Positions 1 to 7,626 of a DNA stretch of 19,881 bases are shown one piece after another. The notes beneath the pieces were generated by a model that was not told the origin of the DNA, did no database searches, and was given only the letters and a program-made list of their open reading frames with translations. The DNA comes from Helicobacteraceae bacterium (lineage in GTDB: Bacteria; Campylobacterota; Campylobacteria; Campylobacterales; Sulfurimonadaceae): NCBI GenBank assembly GCA_015488855.1, contig WFMY01000206.1, positions 1 through 19,881 of the forward strand, in the 5' to 3' direction. Made by a program: the position numbers and the translations under genes. Each line of letters starts with the position of its first letter. Positions within the stretch are counted from its first letter, which is position 1.

Positions 1-1
1 A

Positions 2-481
2 GCTGGGCATAAACTCATAGCACTTCCATCTTCAGGACTGCACTCAAATGGTTTTTCTCTTGCTAGAAAAGTCCTTTTTGATACAATGAACTTAGATTTC
101 AACGAGGACTTCAACGGAAAACCTCTTATAGAGACTCTTTTAACTCCTACAAATATCTATGTGAAAATTTTTAAGGCCTTACGCAATGAGATAGTAGCTA
201 TGGCACATATAACAGGTGGTGGTATTGTAGAAAACTTACCTAGGGTACTTCCTGAAAACCTCATGGCTGAAGTAAAAGAACAGAGTATTAGGGTGCTTCC
301 CATCTTTGAACTAATGGCTCCTCACATCAATAGAGCAGAGATGTTTAGAGCTTTTAATATGGGTGTTGGTATGATACTTGTTGTTGAAGATGCGAATGTT
401 AAAAAAGTTTTAACCACTGCTAAAGGTTCTTACCTCATAGGTGAGATAAAAGAGGGCAAACGCGAAGCAGTGATGGTGTAA
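2..481 (+). CDS. purM: Phosphoribosylformylglycinamidine cyclo-ligase, C-terminal part (5' truncated by window edge)
   Basis: PurM (AIR synthetase) closes the imidazole ring of formylglycinamidine ribonucleotide with ATP in the fifth step of purine synthesis, in the cytoplasm. The reading frame is open from base 2 to the TAA at 479-481, about 159 residues, so roughly half of the usual 330-350 residue protein is visible. The first visible residues include LPSSGLHSNGFSLAR, the family's conserved loop. Further on come the C-terminal AIRS-domain motifs HITGGGIVENLPRVLP and FNMGVGM. An ATG at base 86 lies inside the conserved domain and is not the real start. The gene runs convergently into gltA with only 14 bases between the stop codons and no clear terminator hairpin there. 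Identification is by motif recognition and is firm. Confidence 0.95.
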   Translation, partial: AGHKLIALPSSGLHSNGFSLARKVLFDTMNLDFNEDFNGKPLIETLLTPTNIYVKIFKALRNEIVAMAHITGGGIVENLPRVLPENLMAEVKEQSIRVLPIFELMAPHINRAEMFRAFNMGVGMILVVEDANVKKVLTTAKGSYLIGEIKEGKREAVMV

Positions 482-495
482 GTTATAGCTTTAGT

Positions 496-1779
496 TTATT
501 TGTTATGAGGAGTTCGCTCAGCAGATCCAACATAAAGTTGTCTTGGGCGAGCAATCTTCATGCTTTTTTGCTGACGAAGCTCACTCCACTGTGCTATCCA
601 TCCTGGAGTTCTTCCGATCACAAATATCACTGCAAACATCTCTTTTGGTATCTTTAACGCCTGAAGGATAAGTCCCGAATAAAAATCAATATTTGGATAA
701 AGTCCACGCGAAACAAAATAATCATCACTCAATGCAATATGCTCTATCTTATTTGCTACATCAACAAGTTCGGTATCGATGCTGAGTTCTTCCATAAGTT
801 CATTACGAATCTTTTTTAAAATCCTTGCACGGGGATCAAAGTTTTTATAGACCCTATGACCAAAACCCATCAGTCTAAAGGGATCATCTTTATCTTTAGC
901 TTTGGCTATAAACTCATCTACCCTATCGACACTCCCTATCATCTCAAGTTGGCGTATAACACTTTCATTTGCTCCACCATGACTCCTCCCCCAAAGTGCG
1001 CCAATTCCTGCACTTATGGCTGCATAAGGGTGTGCCATCGTTGATGCCAGATTGCGTACGGCCGTTGTTGAAGCATTTTGTTCATGGTCTGCATGGAGTG
1101 TAAAGATAGTGTCAAGAGCCTTAACTTCCACATCTTTAAGTTCTACATATTCATGTGGATAGGCTCTGAGCATATTTAAAAAGTTTTCGCTAAAGCCCTT
1201 ATCTAGGTCTGGATAGATGATAGGAAGCCCGTTAGAGTACCTGTAAGAAAACGCAGCAAGAGTTGGAATCTTTGCTATGATTCTGTTTGCCATCTCTTTA
1301 TATTCCGCTGGGGTACTAATCTCTAAGTGTTTAAAATAAAAAGTAGCAAGAGCAGATACTCCTGCAGAGAGTATCGCCATAGGGTGTGCACCATCTGGAA
1401 ATGCATCAAAGAGTTTTTTTATGCCCTCATGGACAAAAGAACGCTTTTTCATCTCTAGTTTAAACTCTGAGAGTTGATCTTTGGATGGTAGTTCACCATA
1501 AACTAAAAGGTAGGCCGTATCTAAAAAACTCTTGTTATTTGCCATATAGGAGATATCGTAACCACGATACATAAGTTGCCCTGCACCACCATCTATATAG
1601 GTTATCTTTGATTGACACGATGCTGTAGAGGTATAGCCCTCATCATAAGTAAACATACCAGTCTCTTTGTAGAAGCTTGATATATCAACAACAGATGGAC
1701 CTACCGTTGCATCAAGTATGTTAAACTCATAGGTTTTTCCATCACGGTTATTTGTGATTGTTACTGTATTTTTTGACAT
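496..1779 (-). CDS. gltA: Citrate synthase (type II, hexameric-type)
   Basis: This enzyme condenses oxaloacetate and acetyl-CoA to citrate. At 427 residues it has the usual length of bacterial type II citrate synthases. The catalytic residues are visible: His267 in GRSHGGAN, His308 in GFGHRVYKNFDPRAR and Asp365 in PNIDFYSG. The N-terminal small beta domain (about 1-60) is typical of the NADH-sensitive Gram-negative type. The ATG at 1777-1779 has an AAGG element about 7 bases upstream and a near-consensus extended -10 box at 1810-1818. In sulfur-oxidising Campylobacterota citrate synthase coexists with the reductive TCA cycle, so the direction of flux cannot be read from this gene. It stands alone, convergent with purM and divergent from the SulP gene. 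Confidence 0.97.
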   Translation of the reverse strand: MSKNTVTITNNRDGKTYEFNILDATVGPSVVDISSFYKETGMFTYDEGYTSTASCQSKITYIDGGAGQLMYRGYDISYMANNKSFLDTAYLLVYGELPSKDQLSEFKLEMKKRSFVHEGIKKLFDAFPDGAHPMAILSAGVSALATFYFKHLEISTPAEYKEMANRIIAKIPTLAAFSYRYSNGLPIIYPDLDKGFSENFLNMLRAYPHEYVELKDVEVKALDTIFTLHADHEQNASTTAVRNLASTMAHPYAAISAGIGALWGRSHGGANESVIRQLEMIGSVDRVDEFIAKAKDKDDPFRLMGFGHRVYKNFDPRARILKKIRNELMEELSIDTELVDVANKIEHIALSDDYFVSRGLYPNIDFYSGLILQALKIPKEMFAVIFVIGRTPGWIAQWSELRQQKSMKIARPRQLYVGSAERTPHNK

Positions 1780-1809
1780 ATTTAACCTTATAAAAATAAT
1801 TTATGAACA

Positions 1810-1818
1810 ATTATATCA
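1810..1818 (-). promoter_or_regulatory. Extended -10 promoter element of gltA
   Basis: On the minus strand these bases read TGATATAAT, a perfect TG-N-TATAAT extended -10 element, ending about 30 bases before the gltA ATG. No convincing -35 box is seen 17-18 bases upstream, which is common for sigma-70 promoters of Campylobacterota. The predicted start would give a leader of roughly 24 bases containing the AAGG ribosome-binding element. The match is seen in the sequence, and promoter function is inferred. Confidence 0.55.
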
Positions 1819-1982
1819 TAGAAATATAATTAAATTTCTCATTAATTTGATTTAATTTCCCATCTGTTACTTTTATTGGTATACACTTTCGACATGAAGT
1901 GAATCCTTTTATCCTAAAATTAGATTCTACTTTAAATAATAATATAAGACTAGTCACTTTTGTGTGAATCCAAAAATGACTC

Positions 1983-1988
1983 AGGAGG
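1983..1988 (+). promoter_or_regulatory. Consensus Shine-Dalgarno that fixes a TTG start for the SulP gene
   Basis: AGGAGG lies 6 bases before the TTG at 1995-1997. The ATG at 1999-2001 is in another frame, and the first in-frame ATG (Met44) lies inside the first transmembrane segments. The TTG is therefore the only start that keeps the conserved N terminus of the transporter. Confidence 0.8.
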
Positions 1989-1994
1989 TTTTCT

Positions 1995-3572
1995 TTGAAT
2001 GATTCTAATTTAGATAATATACCAGAAACTGGTATTGCTGGTTTAAAAAAATATTGGCAGAGCGATTTGCTTTCAGGTTTTCTTGTTTTCTTAATTGCTC
2101 TACCATTAAGTTTAGGGATTGCTATGGCATCAGGCTTGCCAGCGATGGCAGGTATTCTTAGTGCTATTGTTGGTGGAGTACTTGTTTCACGCGTAAATGG
2201 TTCATTTGTCACCATTACTGGTCCTGCTGCAGGATTAATTGTTGTTATTTTAGATGCAGTACAAACAATGGGTGGTAGCGATGCTATTGCCGGATATCGA
2301 TTTACATTAGCGGCTATTGTTATTGCTGGTTTATTACAAATTGTGATGGGTCTTTTAAAGGCAGGAAGCCTCACAGCTTTTTTTCCTACCTCTGTAGTTC
2401 ATGGTATGTTGGCGGCGATTGGTATTATCATCATCACTAAACAATTTCATGTAATGTTAGGTGTAACACCTGAAAAAGGAAGTCTATTTTCTTCTATGGC
2501 TCAAATTCCACACAGTATCATGAATATGAATATGGATGTTGGTACTATTGGTATTGCTGGTTTAGTAATCATGATTTTATGGACCTTTATAAAACAACCG
2601 ATGATTAAGAAGATACCAGCTCCTATTATTGTTGTTGCCTTAGGTATAGGTTTATCTATGTATTTTGCAGTTAAACCAAATTATTTAGTAACTATTTCTG
2701 ATAACTTTGTTTCTAGTTTTTATTTTCCTGACTTTTCAAAGATTGGTCAAGCAGAGTTTTGGGTAGCTGTTTTTAGTATTTGGTTGATTGGTAGTCTTGA
2801 GAGTTTATTGACAACGGTTGCAGTTGACAAACTTGACCCTTATAAACGCCATTCAAACTTAGATAGAGATATCATCGGTGTTGGTACAGGAAATACTGTT
2901 TCAGGTCTCATAGGTGGTTCTGCAATGATCTCTGAGGTTGTGCGTAGTTCAGCTAATATAACAAATGGAGCTAAAACAGGATGGGCAAATTTCTTTCATG
3001 GTTCTATTATGTTATCGTTCGTTTTTCTATTTCCAGGAATTATCAATAGCATCCCCCTTGCTGCATTAGCTGCATTGCTTGTTTACACTGGTTACAAACT
3101 AGCTGCTCCTGCAGAATTTATCAAAGTTTTACGAGTAGGTTCTGAGCAATTTGTTATGTTTATTGTCACTATTATTGCTGTTTTAGCAACTGACTTGTTG
3201 ATTGGTGTCGCTATTGGTATTGTGGTTAAATTCTTGATACATATTTCGCGTGGCATTAAGTTGGGCAACCTATTTAAAATTAACTTTGCTATCACAGAAG
3301 ATGGTGATAATATCACTATGAAATTAGATGATTCTGCTATATTTGCAAACTTTTTACCACTGAAAAAGGCTTTAGGAGCTCTCCCAAGTGGTAAAAATAT
3401 TACCTTAGATCTCTCTAATGCTTATCTAATTGATCATACTGTAATGGAATATTTACATGACTTCAAACATGATTATGAAAATGATGGTGGTCATTGCCAA
3501 CAGTTAGGTAATACAGCTCATACTTACTCTGATCATGAGTTATCAGCCCGTCTTATGACAAAAAAGAAATAA
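1995..3572 (+). CDS. SulP/SLC26-family inorganic anion transporter (sulfate or bicarbonate)
   Basis: A 525-residue inner-membrane transporter with a TTG start. Residues about 23-415 form the hydrophobic SulP transport domain. They include the family's substrate-site strand motif TITGPAAGL (74-82), SLESLLTTVAVDK (267-279) and the RSSANITNGAKTGWANFFHG stretch (317-336) equivalent to the family signature around helix 10. Residues about 435-505 form a cytoplasmic STAS domain with its LDLSNAYLIDHTVMEYL strand-helix. SulP members move sulfate, bicarbonate or dicarboxylates, often with Na+ or H+. The substrate cannot be read from the sequence. Relatives in autotrophs are often linked to carbonic anhydrase, but none is present in this window. 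The gene has its own 215-base upstream and 281-base downstream gaps, and its leucine codons favour TTA/TTG with few CTC, unlike the next operon. It is the nearest neighbour on the same strand to the hyf-like operon. Confidence 0.88.
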   Translation: MNDSNLDNIPETGIAGLKKYWQSDLLSGFLVFLIALPLSLGIAMASGLPAMAGILSAIVGGVLVSRVNGSFVTITGPAAGLIVVILDAVQTMGGSDAIAGYRFTLAAIVIAGLLQIVMGLLKAGSLTAFFPTSVVHGMLAAIGIIIITKQFHVMLGVTPEKGSLFSSMAQIPHSIMNMNMDVGTIGIAGLVIMILWTFIKQPMIKKIPAPIIVVALGIGLSMYFAVKPNYLVTISDNFVSSFYFPDFSKIGQAEFWVAVFSIWLIGSLESLLTTVAVDKLDPYKRHSNLDRDIIGVGTGNTVSGLIGGSAMISEVVRSSANITNGAKTGWANFFHGSIMLSFVFLFPGIINSIPLAALAALLVYTGYKLAAPAEFIKVLRVGSEQFVMFIVTIIAVLATDLLIGVAIGIVVKFLIHISRGIKLGNLFKINFAITEDGDNITMKLDDSAIFANFLPLKKALGALPSGKNITLDLSNAYLIDHTVMEYLHDFKHDYENDGGHCQQLGNTAHTYSDHELSARLMTKKK

Positions 3573-3609
3573 ATTATACTTATACTTTGAGTAGTCATAA
3601 TTTAGGTTT

Positions 3610-3636
3610 TATATCAAGTAAATTTTACTTGATATA
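3610..3636. repeat. 27-base near-perfect palindrome downstream of the SulP gene
   Basis: Two perfect 13-base arms (TATATCAAGTAAA and its complement) flank a single central T. In RNA this would fold as an 11-base stem with a 5-base loop. It lies 38 bases after the SulP stop. It is AT-rich and is not followed by a T-run, so it is a weak candidate for a rho-independent terminator or an mRNA 3'-end stabiliser. It could equally be a protein-binding site, since it is symmetric as DNA. Confidence 0.5.
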
Positions 3637-3656
3637 AGGCTTAGATTATGTTGCGC

Positions 3657-3706
3657 GAAATATAAATTTCACTATTTTATGCACTACTTTGATAGAATAA
3701 AGTGCA
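3657..3706 (+). other. Two further small inverted repeats in the SulP-hyf intergenic region
   Basis: GAAAT-ATAA-ATTTC occupies 3657-3670. TGCACT at 3680-3685 pairs with AGTGCA at 3701-3706. Each is short and could be chance in AT-rich DNA, but they lie in the same non-coding 281 bases as two better inverted repeats (3610-3636 and 3720-3742). No open reading frame of useful length and no riboswitch that I recognise is present here. Confidence 0.3.
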
Positions 3707-3719
3707 ACGATTAGAAGAC

Positions 3720-3742
3720 TACATTATCTATTATATAATGTA
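3720..3742. promoter_or_regulatory. Operator-like inverted repeat upstream of the hyf-like operon
   Basis: TACATTAT at 3720-3727 and its exact complement ATAATGTA at 3735-3742 are separated by 7 bases. The right arm lies where the -35 region of the best promoter candidate (extended -10 at 3758-3766) would fall, a good place for a dimeric repressor. The arm sequence is not one I can assign to a known regulator. The repeat is seen in the sequence, and the operator role is inferred. Confidence 0.4.
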
Positions 3743-3757
3743 CATTTAAGCTTCTTA

Positions 3758-3766
3758 TGCTATACT
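3758..3766 (+). promoter_or_regulatory. Candidate extended -10 promoter element of the hyf-like operon
   Basis: TGCTATACT fits the TG-N-TATAAT extended -10 pattern with one mismatch. It would start transcription near base 3773, giving a leader of about 80 bases before hyfB1. There is no clear -35 hexamer. Other AT-rich candidates exist between 3766 and 3820, so the exact site is uncertain. Confidence 0.4.
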
Positions 3767-3853
3767 TATATAAGGGATTATATTATCTTTTAGCAGTCCT
3801 TTATATACCGATTATTTCTATAAAAATTCAAATCATAGGAGAGAAAAACAGTT

Positions 3854-5740
3854 ATGTTTATTTTTGATACTCTTTCACTTGTTTTTGTCGCACTTATACT
3901 CTTAGGATCTCTCCCTAATCTTATTTATTCTACTGGTTATCTTCCGCATATTGAGAGAAAAGGCTATTATCAGTTGCATTATTTCGCTTTTATAGCCTCT
4001 ATGCTTGGTGTTGTTGTAAGTGCAAATGCTCTTGTTTTTCTCTTTTTTTGGGAGATTATGAGTTTGAGCTCTTGGAAGTTAATACTCACTGAAGTTGAAG
4101 GTAAAAGCACGATAAAAGCAGCACGATTTTACTTTTTGATGACCCATTTTGGTTTTATTTTTCTTCTGCTCTTTTTTCTTATAGTAAGTGATGGAAACCT
4201 TCAGTTAGGCTTTAATGCTATGCATCTCGTGGCTTCAAAATTTGCCTATCCAGGTCTACTTTTTTTCTTTCTTCTGCTAGGATTATTAAGCAAGGCTGGT
4301 GCTGTGCCTTTACATGTATGGCTTCCTTATGCACACCCTGCTGCTCCCTCTCCTGCTTCAGCTCTTATGAGTGGAGTAATGCTCAAAGTTGCATTATATG
4401 GAATGTTGCGTTTTCTATTTGATATACTTTATCCTTGGCCTTTGGAATGGGGAACGACTATCCTTATCATCGGCTCTCTGACCTCGCTTATAGGAATTTT
4501 ATATGCGATGGGTGAGCATGATATTAAAGCACTATTAGCGAACTCCTCCATAGAAAATATAGGCATTATACTTATTGCCTTTGCGATGGGAATGATTTTC
4601 GATACTCTTAAACTCCCATATCTCAGTACTTTTTCTTTTATGGCTGCACTCTTTCATATTTTTAACCATATGGGCTTTAAATCACTTCTGTTTATGGGGG
4701 CAGGATCCGTCTTGCATCAGACCCATACAAAAAATATAGAAAAATTTGGTGGACTCATTAGTTCTATGCCCCTAACAGCATTTGTTTTTCTATTTGCTGC
4801 GATGAGTATTACAGCACTTCCTCCAACAAATGGTTTTTTAAGTGAATGGATGATTTTTCAGTCGATGCTAGATTCTAGTCATATTGCAAACGACATGGCA
4901 CTAAAAATTTCCATCCCTTTTGCCGTCTTTGCTCTTGCTATGACTAGCGGTTTAGCAATAGCTACCTTTGTAAAAGCCTTTGGTATCACTTTTTTAGGTT
5001 TACATAGAAGTACAAATGCTAAACATGCCACAGAGGTCAACTTTCTTATGAAAGCTGGTATGGTGCTCTCGGCTCTTTATATCGCCTCTTTGATGCTTTT
5101 TGCACCTTTTTATCTACACTTTTTTGATGATGTATTTGTGAGTTTAGGTCGATCTTCTATCTATGCAAAACTCTTTCCTGATGGTATTTTACAAATACAC
5201 TCGCTTGGTGTTCATGGTGGTATAGTTTCTCCGCTGATCCTTTTTGGTTCATTAGTGCTTATAACAGGACTTATGCTTCTTGCTTACAAAGTATTTGATG
5301 TCAAAGAGAGATTCTATCATACATGGGCATGCGGCTATAGAACTGCACCACATACACAGTATACATCAACGGGATTTTCAGGTATTATGCGAAGATTTTT
5401 TAGTTGGCTTTATAAGCCTCAGGAGCATATTGTCAAAGAAACTTTAGCAGGACATGAGACAAAGTTTTCAGATGCAAGCTACACTGTCCACGTCAAGCCA
5501 CTCTTTGAAGTTTCGCTCTATGAAAACACAAAACGGGTGACAAACATCATAAGTTACTGGGTCTACCGTTTAGGACACTTTGAGCAAACTCGCTACCCTG
5601 CGATGATATTCAATCTTCTACTTTTTGTCCTTTTTAGTTACAGAATTTTTACAGATGATGTTTCCTTGCAAATGATTATATTAGAGTCAGCTATGATGAT
5701 TATATCTATTAAAATCTTAATTATTGGAGAGAAAAAATAG
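3854..5740 (+). CDS. hyfB: Hydrogenase-4 subunit B-like antiporter-type membrane protein, copy 1
   Basis: A 628-residue polytopic membrane protein of the NuoL/MrpA (PF00361) superfamily, the proton-translocating arm of complex I and group 4 hydrogenases. The charged residues of the ion path are present: Glu67 in FFWE, Lys147 in SKAGAVPLHVWLP, Lys178 in LMSGVMLKV and Lys276 in NHMGFKSLLF. The C-terminal part with TWACGY, the QYTSTGF stretch and RRFFSWLY (about 490-520), then a final membrane span, is specific to HyfB/HycC and separates it from NuoL and DabB. The start has AGGAG 12 bases upstream. It is the first gene of the operon and is followed after 2 bases by a second, about 75% identical copy. 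The ion could be H+ or Na+. That it belongs to a hydrogenase-derived complex follows from its neighbours. Confidence 0.92.
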   Translation: MFIFDTLSLVFVALILLGSLPNLIYSTGYLPHIERKGYYQLHYFAFIASMLGVVVSANALVFLFFWEIMSLSSWKLILTEVEGKSTIKAARFYFLMTHFGFIFLLLFFLIVSDGNLQLGFNAMHLVASKFAYPGLLFFFLLLGLLSKAGAVPLHVWLPYAHPAAPSPASALMSGVMLKVALYGMLRFLFDILYPWPLEWGTTILIIGSLTSLIGILYAMGEHDIKALLANSSIENIGIILIAFAMGMIFDTLKLPYLSTFSFMAALFHIFNHMGFKSLLFMGAGSVLHQTHTKNIEKFGGLISSMPLTAFVFLFAAMSITALPPTNGFLSEWMIFQSMLDSSHIANDMALKISIPFAVFALAMTSGLAIATFVKAFGITFLGLHRSTNAKHATEVNFLMKAGMVLSALYIASLMLFAPFYLHFFDDVFVSLGRSSIYAKLFPDGILQIHSLGVHGGIVSPLILFGSLVLITGLMLLAYKVFDVKERFYHTWACGYRTAPHTQYTSTGFSGIMRRFFSWLYKPQEHIVKETLAGHETKFSDASYTVHVKPLFEVSLYENTKRVTNIISYWVYRLGHFEQTRYPAMIFNLLLFVLFSYRIFTDDVSLQMIILESAMMIISIKILIIGEKK

Positions 5741-5742
5741 TT

Positions 5743-7626
5743 ATGTTTGTTTTTGACACACTTTCACTAGTTTTTGTGGCACTCATACTTTTAGGAGTTC
5801 TCCCCAATCTTTTTTATTCTAGTGGCTATCTTCCACATATTGAGAGAAAAGGCTATTATCAGTTGCATTATTTTGCTTTTATAGCCTCTATGCTTGGCGT
5901 AGTTGTAAGTGCAAATGCTCTTGTTTTTCTCTTTTTTTGGGAGCTTATGAGTCTGAGTTCATGGCAATTAATACTGACTGAAGTTGAAGATAAAAGCACC
6001 ATAAAAGCAGCAAGATTTTACTTTCTGATGACCCATTTTGGTTTTGTTTTTCTGATGCTCTTTTTTTTCATAGTAGGTAATGGGAACCTTGGATTAGACT
6101 TTAGTGCTATGCATCTCATAGCTTCTGAATTTGCCTACCCTGGACTACTTTTCTTGTTTCTTCTCTTAGGCTTTTTAAGCAAGGCTGGAGCAGTTCCTCT
6201 GCATGTATGGCTCCCATATGCCCATCCAGCAGCTCCATCACCTATCTCTGCATTGATGAGTGGTGTAATGCTCAAAGTTGCTATCTATGGGATATTTCGT
6301 TTCTTATTAGATGTCCTTTATCCGTGGCCATTAGAGTGGGGTATATTGATACTGAGTATTGGCGCACTCTCCTCCCTCATCGGAGTTTTATATGCTCTCT
6401 CTGAACATGACATAAAAGCTCTTCTTGCAAACCACTCTATTGAAAATATTGGTATCATCCTTATTGGCTTTGGTATGGGGATGATCTTTGATTCACTACA
6501 TCTTGAAGTGTTAAGCACTTTTGCATTTATTGCGGCACTCTTCCACACTTTTAACCATATGAGTTTTAAATCTCTACTTTTTATGAGTGCGGGAGCAGTG
6601 CTCCATCAAACCCATACAAAAAATATGGAAAAATATGGTGGACTTATCAAGGCGATGCCACTGACTGCTTTTACTTTTCTCATAGCTGCTATCTCTATCT
6701 CGGCGCTCCCTCCAAGTAATGGATTTTTGAGCGAATGGATGATATTTCAGTCGCTATTAGATTCTTCTCACCTGACAATTATCTCTTTAAAACTAGCAAT
6801 CCCTTTTGCTATTTTTTCCCTTGCTATGACAGGTGGATTAGCTATTGCCTGTTTTGTGAAAGCTTACGGAATAACCTTTTTAGGTTTGCATAGAAGTACA
6901 AATGCTAAACATGCTAAAGAGGTAAATTTTCTTATGAAAAGTGGTATGATTCTTATGACAGCAGTAGTGCTCTCTTTGATGCTATTTACCCCTTTTTATA
7001 TTCAGTGGTTTGATAAAGTTTTTGTCTCATTGGGTCGAGCAAGTGTCTACGCAAAGATTTTTCCAGATGGTATTTGGAATATGCATTCTATTGGTATTAA
7101 TGGTGGTATGGTATCGCCGCTAGTGCTTCTTATATCTCTTATCGTTATCACTGCACTTATGCTCTTTGCTTACAAACTCTTTGGTGTTAAAACAAGGCTT
7201 CATAAAACATGGGCATGTGGGTACACTACATCAGCAAAAACACAGTATTCTGCCACAGGATTTGCAGGACCAATCCGCCGATTTTTCGATTGGCTTTACA
7301 AACCTAATGAGCATTTTCATAAGCAGACCATTGCAGAGCATAATACAAAATTTACTTCTGCACATTATGAAGTGCATATCCAACCACTCTTTGAGCGTGT
7401 TTTTTATCAAAGTATGGTAAAATTGACCAACCTTATTAGCTATTGGGTCTATCGTTTAGCACATTTTGGACAGACTCGCTATGCGGCGATGATATTTAAT
7501 ATTATGCTACTTGTTCTCTTTAGTTATCGTCTCTTTACTCATGAATTTTCGTGGGCTCTTTTTATTTTTGAGCTACTTATTATGATGACCTCTACTAAAA
7601 TCTTAATCATTGGAGATAAAAAATGA
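5743..7626 (+). CDS. hyfB: Hydrogenase-4 subunit B-like antiporter-type membrane protein, copy 2
   Basis: A 627-residue paralogue of the preceding gene, with about 160 differences in a hand alignment (about 75% identity) and one one-residue gap near 345. The ion-path residues Glu67, Lys147, Lys178 and Lys276 are all kept, so both copies look functional. The duplication unit included the ribosome-binding region: GGAGAGAAAAA followed by AGTTATG is found before both genes. The first 100 residues differ at only about 7 positions, the last 100 at about 40. Its stop overlaps the hyfC start in ATGA at 7623-7626. In E. coli hydrogenase 4 the second large antiporter subunit is HyfD, a different sequence. 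Here the extra subunit is a true HyfB duplicate. Confidence 0.92.
   Translation: MFVFDTLSLVFVALILLGVLPNLFYSSGYLPHIERKGYYQLHYFAFIASMLGVVVSANALVFLFFWELMSLSSWQLILTEVEDKSTIKAARFYFLMTHFGFVFLMLFFFIVGNGNLGLDFSAMHLIASEFAYPGLLFLFLLLGFLSKAGAVPLHVWLPYAHPAAPSPISALMSGVMLKVAIYGIFRFLLDVLYPWPLEWGILILSIGALSSLIGVLYALSEHDIKALLANHSIENIGIILIGFGMGMIFDSLHLEVLSTFAFIAALFHTFNHMSFKSLLFMSAGAVLHQTHTKNMEKYGGLIKAMPLTAFTFLIAAISISALPPSNGFLSEWMIFQSLLDSSHLTIISLKLAIPFAIFSLAMTGGLAIACFVKAYGITFLGLHRSTNAKHAKEVNFLMKSGMILMTAVVLSLMLFTPFYIQWFDKVFVSLGRASVYAKIFPDGIWNMHSIGINGGMVSPLVLLISLIVITALMLFAYKLFGVKTRLHKTWACGYTTSAKTQYSATGFAGPIRRFFDWLYKPNEHFHKQTIAEHNTKFTSAHYEVHIQPLFERVFYQSMVKLTNLISYWVYRLAHFGQTRYAAMIFNIMLLVLFSYRLFTHEFSWALFIFELLIMMTSTKILIIGDKK

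Noticed and set aside
1884..1901. CACTT/AAGTG inverted repeat upstream of the SulP gene as an operator
   Set aside because: Arms of only 5 bases with an 8-base spacer are expected by chance in this composition, and no promoter could be placed confidently beside it.
1811..2374. A 187-codon open frame on the minus strand
   Set aside because: It runs antisense to the conserved N-terminal part of the SulP gene and across its promoter region. It has a low-complexity Ile/Thr/Pro-rich composition typical of a shadow frame.
3573..3853. Riboswitch or small RNA gene between the SulP and hyfB genes
   Set aside because: Inverted repeats are present, but the set matches no riboswitch or sRNA class I know, and the AT-rich composition makes short hairpins likely by chance.
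3854..7626. DabB-type inorganic carbon pump
   Set aside because: HyfB carries the long C-terminal HyfB/HycC extension and sits with C, E, F, G and I subunits. No DabA (DUF2309) gene is present.
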